DNA of 64,000 nt, taken from contig NW_020825321.1 of the NCBI RefSeq assembly GCF_003286085.1, positions 3,489,641-3,553,640 on the forward strand, read 5' to 3'. The notes under the pieces were generated by a model, which did not search any database, had not been told where the DNA came from, and saw nothing but the letters and a program-made list of their open reading frames with translations. The position numbers and the translations under genes are program-made. Below, in pieces: positions 1 through 9,938 of this stretch. The stretch is from Drosophila persimilis. Lineage: Eukaryota > Arthropoda > Insecta > Diptera > Drosophilidae. How positions within the stretch are numbered: position 1 is the first letter of the stretch; every line of letters begins with the position of its first letter.

Positions 1-217
1 GCTCCGATCTCTGGTTCTATTCCGATCTAGTTCTCGCATAGTTCTAGTTCGCAGAACTAGAACTATCGGATGATTATTCATATCGATACTTATTCGGATA
101 CTTACGATATTTCGTACTACGTTAATAGTAAATACAATTGTAGATTAACACTAATAATTATAAGCTAGCAGCAAGGTAAATACAAATGTAGGGTTATAAT
201 ACTAAAACAACCTAACA
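1..217 (-). repeat. 3' LTR of element A, cut by window edge
   Basis: Identical to 5105-5321. About 108 bp of the LTR should lie to the left of the window. It follows the pol stop codon by about 90 bp of AT-rich sequence, and no strong polypurine tract is obvious next to it. Confidence 0.85.
38..66. other. Perfect 13-bp hairpin in the LTR of element A
   Basis: Arms ATAGTTCTAGTTC (38-50) and GAACTAGAACTAT (54-66) are perfect inverted repeats around a 3-nt loop, GCA. The same structure is present in the 5' LTR at 5142-5170. In the element's orientation it lies in the distal part of the LTR, where R/U5 RNA structures for polyadenylation or reverse transcription would be expected; that role is inference. 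Confidence 0.7.
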
Positions 218-304
218 GCTCGGCCATCCTGACAATTAGATCGCCCTCGATCGTAAATATGTAATTAAGAGTAATTTTAATTATATGTGTATATATATAT
301 TTTG

Positions 305-3300
305 TTAACTATTTAAGTAGGGGTCACTTTCACACTGATTACGCCAATCTGCCCATTTCCTTAATCGGCATGCCTCTATAATGCCCTCATACGGGATTTG
401 GCTTATTTGGCAGTTTTCAATGTCATTTAACACATATCTGTCGTTCGGCAATACCTTTTTGATGATGTACGGACCCCTGTACTTCGGAACAAATTTTTTA
501 TTTGTACCTATTGTGGTGTCAATGTTTCTCATTACAACGAAATCGCCTTCCAAGAACTCAATATGATTTTTGTGATTCCTTTCAAAATACTCTTCACTCT
601 TCTGCTGACAATGCTCGATTTTATCCAAAGATTTCTTACGTACTGATTCTAAATCGCTTTGAGTTCGGTCTTGTTTATCATCTAAGTATTCTGTTAACGC
701 GTCAATATTACAACCCCTCTGTTGGACTCCGAATAACAACACTGAAGGCAATTCTTTCGTGGTCGAATGGACTGAGTTATTAATTGCATATTCAGCCTTT
801 ATTAAAAGTTTGCTCCAATCTTCGTGATTTATTGGCTCAGTTATTTTGGCGAGCATAGCTTTCATAGTTCTGTTAACCCGTTCTACCTGACCATTCGCTT
901 GGGGTGAAGCAGTTGCCACTTTCACGTGTTCTATATTATTTTCTAACAAAAATTTACTAAATTCTAATGATGTAAAACACGTTCCTCTATCGCTAATAAT
1001 TCTACGTGGACGACTATAAAATTGAAAATACTTTGAAAAACATGTGTTGACTTCTTTAGTGCTTGTCGTATTTACAGAAAATAATTTTACAAATTTCGTA
1101 AAGGCGTCAATGATAACTAATACATGCTTCTTCTTTGATATAACAGCGGGAAGTGGTCCAAAATGGTCTACGTGTAAGGTGTCGAATGGGATTGGTCGCT
1201 TAGGAATATTGTGAAGTGTTCGATTGTTCGCATGTGTGGGGACTGAAAACATGATACAATTTAAACAATTTCCTATAAACAAATCGATTTTAGATCTCAT
1301 ATTCGGGAACCAATAATGTCTTAAGATTTCTTTCATACATTTCTCAGTTCCTAAGTGACATAAGTTTTCGTGAACTCTTCTGATTATTTGCGTTTCCATT
1401 TCAGCTGGGACATAAAACAGCTCAACGTCGTTCTCACCTATTTTATAAACAATTCCATCGCTCAATGAAAATTTCTTAACAGGTCCATGCTCCAATTGTT
1501 CTTTTAATTTTCCTATATGGTTGTCCCTGTTTTGTGTTATCTGAAGCTGAAGATTAATGTCGTCGCACTCAATCACGGAAACTATTCGGTCTTTGTTATC
1601 ACTTTCATGAATTGTCACTATTGGTTCATATTCAAAATCTTGATTAAGCGCTGAAGGATATCTACTTAAGGTGTCCACATGGGACATATATTTTCCACTA
1701 CGATGTTTTAAAGTGTAATTATAATTTGCTAGCTCTATGGCCCATCTGGCGATATTTGAATGAAGACGTCCCTTTCCTAAACATAAAACTACTGAGTTAC
1801 AATCTGTTATAATTCTAAACGGAATCCCTTCTAAATAAATTCGAAATTTCCTCAATGAATAGATCACAGCTAACGTTTCCAGCTTGAAACTTTCGTATCT
1901 TGCCTCTAGTTTTGTCGCTCTCTGTGAAAAATATGCTGTTGGGTGAAACTTATTGTCATCTTGTTTCTGCAACAAAATTCCACCAAAACCTTCACTACTT
2001 GCATCACAATGCAATTCTGTTTCTCGATTTGGATTATACAGAGCTAATACTGGTGACGAAATCAGTTTTTCTCGAAGATATTCAAAAATTTGTATGCATT
2101 TGTCTTGAAGCTCAAACTTAGTTCCAGGTTTTGTAAGTTCTTGTAATGGTTTTGCTATTCTTGAGTAAGCAGGAATGAAACGCCTAAAATAAGAGAATAA
2201 TCCCAAAACCTTTTGCATTTCATGGCGATCTTTTGGCAATGGCAGATGCTTAATGGTTGCTGTGTGTTGACAGTTTGGGCTTATTCCCTTACCAGAAAGG
2301 GTATATCCCAAGAACTCAATACTTTCATAACCAAATTGACATTTACTAACCTTAATTTCTAGTCGATATTCTGCGAGAATTCTTAAAACTCTACCTACTG
2401 TTATAAGATGTTCGTTCAACGACTTGGAACCTATAGCGATATCGTCCATGTAAACTACTACATTACCTTCGCGAATTAATGGTTGTAAAATGAAATTAAT
2501 AAATCTCATAAATACTGCTGGTGCATTCATAAGCCCAAAAGGCATTCTTGTGTATTCATATTGTCCGCTAGGTATGACAAATGCTGTATACTGCACCGAA
2601 CTTTCTGCTACTTTTACTTGGTGATAACTGTGTTTCAAATCTAAAAGTGTAAAAATTGTGTTCCCTTCTAATCTCTCTAAGCAGTCGTCTATTAGTGGCA
2701 ATGGATATCCATCACGAATGCAAATCTTATTAAGCTGTTTGTAATCTACACACATTCTTTTTTTCCCTGATTTTTTCTTAACTAATACTATTGCAGAGCT
2801 GTAAGGCGATTTACTTTCTCTTATGAAGCCTTTTTTCAATAGTTCATCTATTTGGGTATCTACTTCTTTCTTCTCCTGATATGAAAGTCTTCTCGGAACA
2901 GTGCGTACAGGTTCTTCTGATTTAAGTTTGAGGTTCATTTCATAGTTATGTTGAATTGCTGGAATGTTAGTTAAGTCTGAATAGTTAAGTTTTATCAATT
3001 CCATGAATTTACTACGTTCTTTATCAGTTCGCTTTGGGTCGATATTATAGCTGTCCTCTTCTTTTGTTATTTCAATACTATATATATACGGTATATCTAA
3101 GTTGGTTCTTTCTAATGATTCACTTGCCATATGCTTTTGCTCGTTATCTTTCAATAAAAGGTCAATGTTATTACAATTCAATTGGACACTAATCTTATTC
3201 TCATAATTTTCATCCTTCAATAATCCATTATTATTGATATCTGATAACATCATCTCACTGTCTCTATTTGTCAATACTACATTTTCAATTTGGTCGCTCT

Positions 3301-4897
3301 CAATGTTCACTAATACTCTATTTTCATCTAAGTCACTGTTCACTAATACTCTATTTTCATCTAAGTCACTGTTCACTAATATTCTATTTTCATCTAAGTC
3401 ACTGTTCACTAATACTCTATTTTCATCTAAGTCACTGTTCACTAATACTCTATTTTCATCTAAGTCACTGTTCACTAATACTCTATTTTCAATTTCATTT
3501 TCAAAAATTAATTTTATTCCATAATTTTCAAGGAAACTGCGCCCCAGAAGGACATTATACGAAATATAGTTGTTTGGTACAACGAAAAATATAAGTTCTT
3601 TTTCAATGTTATGAAAAACTAAATTGACAATTATTTTTCCAAAAATGCTTATTCTCGAACCGTTAACTCCAAAATACTCTGTCGGTCTTAGTACACCATC
3701 AAAATTTTCATAAGGTATCGCCGAGCGCTGCATCAAATTAATAGCGCTACCGGTGTCCAACATGCCAGAAAGAAATTTAATTTGATACCTGCGTTTTATA
3801 TCAGTGTAAAAATATACCCCTACCTGATTAACAATAGGAACAAAAATATTGTTCTCCTCTCTGTCGTCCATCGGCGGGTTGCTGGCTGTACCCACGGATC
3901 GCTGGGCTGACATAGGCTTCTGTTGGCAATCCTTCACCTGGTGCTGCATGGATCCACACTGGAAACACGATCCCTTCTCCCGCTTAGGTGCGGGACACGA
4001 TGAAGCATAATGGCCATGTGCTGAACAATTATAGCAGCGCGCCTGGCTCCGGTCATTTCCGGAAGCAGTCATCCCAGTGCGCCTAAAATTCGTCTGGGTA
4101 CTCTTCCTCAAAGCCTCGTATTGTCGAGCTAGCTCCTTAAGTTTTCCGATGGTCGACGCTGAATACAATAAGGCGATACTGGAAGATCGATCACGAAAAC
4201 CATCAATGATGAACTGCACTGTCAATTTCTCTTCGATGTCGGCACGCATAGCAATTTCTTCCATGCGAAGAATATATCCCATTACGGAGTTTTTCTCCGG
4301 GTTGAAAAAGGTTTCCTTCAACAGGAGTACCACGTCGGCAGTTGAATTGCTGCGGCCAAAAGTTTTTAGGAAGTTTCCTTTAAACTCGTCGTAAGTCTTT
4401 GATTTGTCGACACGCATGAACAAGTCCGCCTCTGTTCCCGCCTTCATCAACATGCGCACACAACGAAGCTTAAAATTGCTGCTTTCGTTCACGCCTCCGC
4501 AAATCCGTTCAAAATTCAAGACCCATTCAGAGGCTTCATCATTTTCACTGGCAGAAAAAGGGGCAATCAGTTGCTTGACCATTCGGATGTCATCGGTCAC
4601 ATGGTTGTCCATTACCATTAAGGCAGCCAGTTTCTTCTTTTTCTCAGCAACCCTTATTGCGGCGTCAAGTAATTCTTCTTCTTTCATATCGTCGATCTGC
4701 TCATTTTCAGACACTTTCTCCTCCGATTCAATATCCGATTTATTCACCAGACTTTCAGAAACTTCGTCCATTCCACCACTTATGGCAAGCTTGCGAAGTT
4801 GCCTTAGTGTTGCGCTGGCTGGAAAAATGATCTCTTTCTCCAGCAACCACTCTACAATTTTTTCTTTGTCAATGTTTGCCATGGTTTCCTCAGCCAT
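305..4897 (-). CDS. Gag-Pol polyprotein of element A, intact
   Basis: A 1530-residue single ORF starting at an ATG (MAEETMANID). Residues about 1-275 are a Gag capsid-like region. Two CCHC knuckles follow (CYNCSAHGHYASSC and CFQCGSMQHQVKDC, about 285-325). The aspartic protease has LDTGSAINL near 385. An 11-residue repeat block lies at about 470-540. Reverse transcriptase has CVDYKQLN, FTLLDLKHSYHQ and the catalytic YMDDIAIG (about 665-860), RNase H has LHCDASSEGFGG (about 950), and integrase has the HHCC finger HLGTEKCMKEILRHYWFP...CLNC, then DHFGPLP, SDRGTCFTS and QVERVNRT carrying the D, D and E residues. No stop or frameshift is seen and no env follows. Length and domain order fit mdg3/micropia-type elements. 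Probably still competent. Confidence 0.93.
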   Translation of the reverse strand: MAEETMANIDKEKIVEWLLEKEIIFPASATLRQLRKLAISGGMDEVSESLVNKSDIESEEKVSENEQIDDMKEEELLDAAIRVAEKKKKLAALMVMDNHVTDDIRMVKQLIAPFSASENDEASEWVLNFERICGGVNESSNFKLRCVRMLMKAGTEADLFMRVDKSKTYDEFKGNFLKTFGRSNSTADVVLLLKETFFNPEKNSVMGYILRMEEIAMRADIEEKLTVQFIIDGFRDRSSSIALLYSASTIGKLKELARQYEALRKSTQTNFRRTGMTASGNDRSQARCYNCSAHGHYASSCPAPKREKGSCFQCGSMQHQVKDCQQKPMSAQRSVGTASNPPMDDREENNIFVPIVNQVGVYFYTDIKRRYQIKFLSGMLDTGSAINLMQRSAIPYENFDGVLRPTEYFGVNGSRISIFGKIIVNLVFHNIEKELIFFVVPNNYISYNVLLGRSFLENYGIKLIFENEIENRVLVNSDLDENRVLVNSDLDENRVLVNSDLDENRILVNSDLDENRVLVNSDLDENRVLVNIESDQIENVVLTNRDSEMMLSDINNNGLLKDENYENKISVQLNCNNIDLLLKDNEQKHMASESLERTNLDIPYIYSIEITKEEDSYNIDPKRTDKERSKFMELIKLNYSDLTNIPAIQHNYEMNLKLKSEEPVRTVPRRLSYQEKKEVDTQIDELLKKGFIRESKSPYSSAIVLVKKKSGKKRMCVDYKQLNKICIRDGYPLPLIDDCLERLEGNTIFTLLDLKHSYHQVKVAESSVQYTAFVIPSGQYEYTRMPFGLMNAPAVFMRFINFILQPLIREGNVVVYMDDIAIGSKSLNEHLITVGRVLRILAEYRLEIKVSKCQFGYESIEFLGYTLSGKGISPNCQHTATIKHLPLPKDRHEMQKVLGLFSYFRRFIPAYSRIAKPLQELTKPGTKFELQDKCIQIFEYLREKLISSPVLALYNPNRETELHCDASSEGFGGILLQKQDDNKFHPTAYFSQRATKLEARYESFKLETLAVIYSLRKFRIYLEGIPFRIITDCNSVVLCLGKGRLHSNIARWAIELANYNYTLKHRSGKYMSHVDTLSRYPSALNQDFEYEPIVTIHESDNKDRIVSVIECDDINLQLQITQNRDNHIGKLKEQLEHGPVKKFSLSDGIVYKIGENDVELFYVPAEMETQIIRRVHENLCHLGTEKCMKEILRHYWFPNMRSKIDLFIGNCLNCIMFSVPTHANNRTLHNIPKRPIPFDTLHVDHFGPLPAVISKKKHVLVIIDAFTKFVKLFSVNTTSTKEVNTCFSKYFQFYSRPRRIISDRGTCFTSLEFSKFLLENNIEHVKVATASPQANGQVERVNRTMKAMLAKITEPINHEDWSKLLIKAEYAINNSVHSTTKELPSVLLFGVQQRGCNIDALTEYLDDKQDRTQSDLESVRKKSLDKIEHCQQKSEEYFERNHKNHIEFLEGDFVVMRNIDTTIGTNKKFVPKYRGPYIIKKVLPNDRYVLNDIENCQISQIPYEGIIEACRLRKWADWRNQCESDPYLNS
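3304..3492 (-). repeat. 33-bp tandem repeat inside the element A ORF
   Basis: Five to six near-perfect 33-bp units encode the in-frame repeat NRVLVNSDLDE, in a linker between protease and reverse transcriptase. One unit has a Val-to-Ile change and the rest are almost identical, so the expansion looks recent. Confidence 0.9.
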
Positions 4898-4976
4898 TTA
4901 TAAAATGTGGAAAATACTCGTTGTCGGGGATGCCAGTAGACAAATACTTATGTAGGCAGATTCTTTAAAGGGCTAC

Positions 4977-4990
4977 TATCCCACTTCTGA
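4977..4990 (-). promoter_or_regulatory. Primer-binding site of element A (tRNA-Leu type)
   Basis: The minus strand reads TCAGAAGTGGGATA just downstream of the 5' LTR. This matches the tRNA-Leu-complementary site used by the mdg3/micropia group, set a few bases in from the LTR end. Confidence 0.65.
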
Positions 4991-4996
4991 AGTTAT

Positions 4997-5321
4997 TGGC
5001 GCAGAAAGTACACGGATGTTTCGTACTTTTTATGATTTTATTTTACTTAATTCTTTACCAACCACTCTGTCCTGTTGATACCGCAAAAGTGCTCATTGAA
5101 CCCAGCTCCGATCTCTGGTTCTATTCCGATCTAGTTCTCGCATAGTTCTAGTTCGCAGAACTAGAACTATCGGATGATTATTCATATCGATACTTATTCG
5201 GATACTTACGATATTTCGTACTACGTTAATAGTAAATACAATTGTAGATTAACACTAATAATTATAAGCTAGCAGCAAGGTAAATACAAATGTAGGGTTA
5301 TAATACTAAAACAACCTAACA
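4997..5321 (-). repeat. 5' LTR of element A
   Basis: On the minus strand it starts TGTTAGGTTG at 5321 and ends CGCCA at 4997, giving a TG...CA LTR of about 325 bp. The outer end matches the start of the 3' LTR at 217. The inner end is inferred from the adjacent primer site, because the matching part of the 3' LTR is outside the window. Confidence 0.75.
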
Positions 5322-5933
5322 ATGCAATGTTTTTTTATGTGCATTCTTGATAATTAAAGACGTCAAGTGACACTTATCTAAAATCAAAGGATGTTTAACC
5401 TCAAATTCCGCGTTGGAGTTTTGCAATCTACCTCCAACTCGTAACAATCCGTCTTTATCTAAGAACGGATTTAAGCTTAATAGTTTATTTTTTGTTTCTA
5501 ATTCCTTTTTATTAATTAGGCTAGCTATTTCGGAACCGAATTGGATAGCTTGTTGTTGTTTTACTATTAATACTTTGGCGCTCTTAATCTCCTTCACTGT
5601 CAAAAATGAAGGAAATTCTTTCTTTTTGGTTTTGATTTGAATAAACCTCAATACATATGCAATGACTCTTTCTAGTTTATGCATACACGAATATTTTTGT
5701 AATAATTCACAAAAAACGTTATTTTTTGCTATTACCATTGTTGTGCCAACAACTAATTTTTCTTCAATTTCCTCTTTTGGCCAATGTTCCTTAAATTTCG
5801 CCAACCATTGAGGCCCTTTCCACCAAATCTTAAAATCTTTTAGCTTATCTGCACTAATGCCCTTTGATGCTACATCTGCTGGATTGTCTTCAGTTCTAAC
5901 GTGTCCCCATTTAATTTCCTTAATCTTTCTTAT
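5322..5933 (-). pseudogene. Element B integrase N-terminus, interrupted
   Basis: The frame carries the BEL/Pao sequence linking RNase H to integrase (LNPFLDKDGLLRVGGRLQNS, HPLILDKCHLTSLIIKNAHK). It is cut at KKTLHC, where related proteins continue with the integrase zinc finger. The cut is exactly at the end of element A. Confidence 0.85.
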
Positions 5934-7079
5934 TTAGTCAGTTCGACGCCTGATAAACTTGTCTTTATTGTCTCCATTCTTTATCCAGGCTAGAGTAATA
6001 GTAGAATCACTCCAGGCATAACACTCTACATTACTTTCAACCGCTACTTTCACCCGTTGAATTAATTTTGCCAGAAGATGTGCTGCACAAAGTTCTAATT
6101 TTGGAATAGTTTTCCGATTCTTCTTTGGATTAACTTTGCTTTTGCTGGCTATTATAATTGTAGAACTATCTACCTTGGCATAAACTACGGCAGCATAAGC
6201 CTTTTCGGATGCATCGGCAAACCCATGAATTTGCATCGACTTATTGTGCTGAGAATTTAGCCATCTCGGTATCCGAATGCTCTCTAACTCTGTTAAACTA
6301 TTTTTAAACGAATTCCATTCCCGAGTATCCTGATCTAATAATTCTTTATCCCAATTTTTGTCTGCTAGCCAAAGTTTTTGAATAAACAATTTTCCGACAA
6401 GTGACACTGGAGACAACCAGCCTAAGGGGTCATATATCTTGGCTAAGGTAGATAATACTATTCTTTTGTTATTTTTCTTAATTGGTTCATAGTGGAAACT
6501 GAACCTAAACTCGTCTTTAACCGGTTCCCATTGTAGTCCTAATGTTTTGACGGATTCATTCTCCTCAATGGTTAATACTTTATTTTCTTGGTCATCTCTA
6601 ATGCCTTCTATAATTTCTGGGATATTTGTTATCCACTTTCTTAAGTTAAACCCAACCTTATTAAACTCCCGGGTAACTTCCTTTAAAATATAAAATGATA
6701 AAAATCATTCTTTATGATTTCCTTAATTGCTTGATTTTTGCAATTATCTGCTATTGCAACAAGCACCCTGGTTGCTAAGTAGGGTGCTGAAGCTGTACCG
6801 TACGTAACGGTTGTAAGTTGATAATCTTTTAACTTTTCGTTTGGATTATCTCTCCAAATTATATGCAAATATTGTTGATCGTCTTTATCAACATTAATTT
6901 GCCGGTACATTTTTTGGACCCTTTCCAACCCACATGATATCATTTAAACTTTTATTGTTTGTGGTTTTTGCTGAAGCATCGAAAACCACCCTCAGCTTTG
7001 TCGTTAGACTGGAATCTCTTACTTGGGTTGTTAAAGTTAGGGTCTGCCAACACATAATCTTGCCACTTAGTTTTATCAA
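5934..7079 (-). pseudogene. Element B reverse transcriptase and RNase H, fragmented
   Basis: The RT start (KLRVVFDASAKT) is in one frame at 7079-6894. The next block (MYRQINVDKDDQQYLHIIW, then LTTVTYGTASAPYLATR) is in another at 6943-6683. The polymerase connection and RNase H (IHGFADASEKAYAAVVYAK, KLELCAAHLLAKLI, WSDSTITLAWI) are at 6416-5934. The catalytic YVDD segment is not preserved in any long frame between 6683 and 6417. At least three frame breaks make this non-functional. Confidence 0.8.
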
Positions 7080-8576
7080 TATTGAAAGACTTTAATGGTA
7101 AAGCTTTCAACAGTTTCGGAAGAATAATTGCTTCAATATTTAGAGGACCTTTATTATAATCACGAGATTTTACCGATAAAGTAACTTTGTACTTTGAAGT
7201 GCAAGAGTCTGTAGATGACACTCCACTTACCTCGGTGTTCGCTCTTTTTCGTACTAAGTTTAATATTTGCGCAGCTTCTTCTGAAATTATGGTACATTGC
7301 GACCCACAATCAATGAGAGCTCTAAGGTTTTGATAGCCACCATTCCTTGCCCTTACTTTTATAAGTGCTGTGGCTAAGAACGCTTGTTCTTTTGTCAAGC
7401 AAGTGTTAACATTTTCCCTCTTTTCGTAGGGAATATGGAGCATCGTATGATGAGGTTTTTTACAAATCCCACATAAAATTTCAGAAAAGCATTTCTTATA
7501 CATATCATGCCTACAGCATTTTGTGCAAAGGCGCTGTTTTTTAATAAACTGGCCTCTATCTATCGGACTCATTCCCTTAAACTTATAGCAGTGAATTATG
7601 GTATGTCCTGCCATTTTACATAACGGACAATTTTCTTTTTTTTTACCATATTGCACTACTTTTTTCAATGGTTTCCACTCTTTATCCTGCGACGTGTAAA
7701 GAGAAGTGTACCGTTGTTCTAAAAATTCCATTACATCTGGCAATGCTTGGATCTCTTTTGTCCTTTTTATATGACTTTCATATAATTGTAAGGTATCTTT
7801 GTTGAATTTTTTCAACACAATGTGCGCGAAAATCACATCAACTTCTTCTGTTAAATGTGACTTTAATTTAATTAAATGTATCGACTCATTTATAGAATCA
7901 GAAAACCATTTAATATGTTTCGCTGAATCGTGATCTAGCATTGGTAAGTCTAGTAAACGATTCAGCTGATCCGAAAAAATTTTTCGCTCTTTTTCATACC
8001 GCTTGGTCAGCAATTCCCAAGCGGCATTATAATTCTCCAGCAGCCCAGTTAAAAGGAGAGCTACCATACTCCGTGCCTCACCCTTTATCGCGATTTTCAA
8101 ATAATTGAATTTTAGAGATGTACTCAGACTATCTCTGTTATGAATTAATTCACAAAATATTTGTGAAAAGCCGTCCCACTCTTTTTCTTTGCCCGAGAAT
8201 GTGGGTACTTCTACTTTCGGAAGATCAGGCAAATCGATATCTTCTCTTTTTACCGTTGCCCCTTTAGTATCCATGCTGCTTTCTTCAGCTATGGTTTGCA
8301 TCCTAACTTCTAGGTTGCTCAACATGCTTTGAATATCAAATTCCAAATCTCCGATCTGATTGTCGAAGCTGTCGTTTGTTTCATAGCTATGATAATAGTC
8401 CTCAATTTTTGAGCTCAGGCTTTTACTGAGGAACTCAACTTTTTCCTTTCTCATTCTACACTCTCCCATTTTAGCCTGATCAAACCTCTGCATGGTTTGC
8501 TCTAAATATGTCCTCAGGTTTTCCACTATTCTGATGATTTCCTCAGATACTTTTTCTATGCTATTGTCAATTTTTT
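6952..8576 (-). pseudogene. Element B Gag and protease (DUF1759, zinc fingers, DUF1758)
   Basis: The frame has no ATG near its 5' end (it passes a GTG at 8526). Recognisable features are a DUF1759-type Gag core (VEVPTFSGKEKEWDGFSQIF), Cys/His fingers (CPLCKMAGHTIIHC and CGICKKPHHTMLH) and a DUF1758 retropepsin (LIDCGSQCTIIS) near residue 405. In BEL/Pao elements this whole unit is continuous with pol. Here it runs to the start of RT and closes at 6952. Confidence 0.8.
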
Positions 8577-8611
8577 TCTACATTCCCTTTCGTTAATGTT
8601 TTATTATTTTT

Positions 8612-8860
8612 TTACTCTACATACTTTTTATGTATGTCCTCTATATTTTTAATCATTTTTTCGTACTGCTGTCTCTTATAGTAGTCATGATCGACTACTC
8701 CATATGTTAACAGTGCAGATTTATTGCCTGTAACTTTGTTTTTAAGGTCTCCTAACCTTTGGATTACATCGCTGGTCAAATGACCAGCTTCAATCTTTTT
8801 AATCTCCCTTGCTATCGCTGCTTGAGCCTCTAATAGCTTAATTATTTGTTCCGACAACAT
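8612..8860 (-). pseudogene. Element B, N-terminal gag-like ORF (82 aa)
   Basis: Begins at an ATG (MLSEQIIKLLEAQAAIAREI) and is predicted helical and charged, as expected for the N-terminus of a BEL/Pao Gag. Its frame closes at 8612, and the main gag frame reopens in another frame around 8576, so this is probably the detached N-terminus of the same protein. A short independent ORF cannot be excluded. Confidence 0.5.
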
Positions 8861-8936
8861 CTTAGTTTAATCTTTTTTTTACTTTTACTTAATTAGGCTC
8901 AAAAACAATTTGAAATGTGAGACTTAGCTGATGAAT

Positions 8937-9068
8937 TCTGCTTCTGCTGTTGTTGTTACTGCTGCCTCTGAAGTCGCTGCTGCTGATATCGCTGTCGCTG
9001 CTGCTGGTGTTGCCTCTGCTTAAGTCGCTGTCGCTGATCTTCCTGTCGCTGCAGTTATTGTTGCTGGC
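8937..9068. repeat. CTG/CGN-rich low-complexity block
   Basis: Imperfect GCTG/GTCGCTG triplet repeats in the leader of element B. Open frames on both strands here are low-complexity by-products, not genes. Confidence 0.7.
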
Positions 9069-9484
9069 ACAGTGGGCACACACAAACCCCTTTATATATT
9101 TATTTTTCACAGTCAGTTATTTGCCACTTTTTTTCAGTTCTAGCCATTAAGCACTTTCGATGTTTCGGATTATTATTTTTTCTCTTTCGATGTTCCGGCC
9201 TCAAAAACGCCACCGTCGCGAAAATTTTTTATTTTTCAATTACAATAGATATACATATTTCGTTATCTATTAAAAATACAGCCTGTTTAGCTCGTATTTT
9301 TTCCAAATTATTAATTGACACTCTCGTTTCATTAATTTATTTTATAATCTGTTCCTTCCTATAGGAGGGAAATCAAAGTTTTTTATTTTGCTACCTTTTG
9401 CTGTCAGTGAACTAGACACTTGTTCAGTCTCAAGGAAGCTGGTTTAACTCCGTGCTCTTACCACAGGGGGGAAACAACGGAGAG

Positions 9485-9497
9485 TCTCGAAGGACCA
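9485..9497 (-). promoter_or_regulatory. Primer-binding site of element B
   Basis: The minus strand reads TGGTCCTTCGAGA. The first eleven or so bases match the 3' end of Drosophila tRNA-Tyr, the same primer used by element G at 25521. Confidence 0.6.
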
Positions 9498-9500
9498 AAA

Positions 9501-9859
9501 TGTTAAGACCTTAAAAGAAAAGTCTAGACATTTGCGAGTTGAGTTGTAAATTCAAACTAAATTTTATTCTTAAAATCAGAGCCTTATATGTGATTTGACA
9601 ATGAGGTAGGAGGTACAATTTGGTAGTCTATAATTATCGTTAGACCTACGCAGAGGATACACTTTACTGAGGATGTCTTTTTGAGTACATTCTTACATTA
9701 GTTTTATTTTATGACCGCATTTGTTAAGTGTTTTCTCCACTTGTGTTATGTTGTCGTATTAATGGGTTACAGATCTCTGTTTACACCAGTGCAGTCATAA
9801 CTTGTCTACTTTATGTTATTTCTTTAGAGACCGGTGTTGTTACATGAGTTTAGGTGTAC
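9501..9859 (-). repeat. Putative 5' LTR of element B
   Basis: On the plus strand it begins TGTTAAGACC directly after the primer site and ends with GGTGTACA, so read on the minus strand it is TGTACACC...GGTCTTAACA. The outer end is a guess from the TG...CA rule, because the partner LTR is missing. Confidence 0.45.
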
Positions 9860-9938
9860 AATAATCTATTTATATTTAAACATTCTGCAAGGGGCCGAAA
9901 GTGGCATTGTATTGACGATAATATGTTCATGTTTGAAC

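Larger units (their letters stand above)
1..5321 (-). mobile_element. Element A: intact mdg3/micropia/blastopia-like Ty3-gypsy retrotransposon
   Basis: Complete gypsy-type LTR retrotransposon read on the minus strand: 5' LTR (4997-5321), tRNA-Leu-like primer site, one uninterrupted gag-pol ORF (305-4897) and the first 217 bp of the 3' LTR before the window ends. The two LTR copies are identical base for base over those 217 bp, which indicates recent insertion. The single fused gag-pol ORF, two CCHC knuckles and the leucine-tRNA primer site are typical of the mdg3/micropia/blastopia group. To the right it abuts BEL/Pao integrase coding sequence of element B, so it appears to have inserted there; the left flank and target duplication lie outside the window. 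Family name is by recognition only. Confidence 0.85.
5322..9859 (-). mobile_element. Element B: decayed BEL/Pao retrotransposon
   Basis: Minus-strand BEL/Pao remains: putative 5' LTR (9501-9859), tRNA-Tyr-type primer site, leader, gag/protease, RT, RNase H and the start of integrase. Coding sequence stops at the 5321/5322 junction with element A, partway through the integrase N-terminal region. The open frames are shifted against one another (8860, 8526, 7079, 6943, 6416, 5804), so the copy is dead. The leader 9069-9484 holds no ORF I can support. Confidence 0.85.

Noticed and set aside
3234-3594. Plus-strand ORFs opposite the 33-bp repeat of element A
   Set aside because: Shadow of the intact gag-pol on the other strand.
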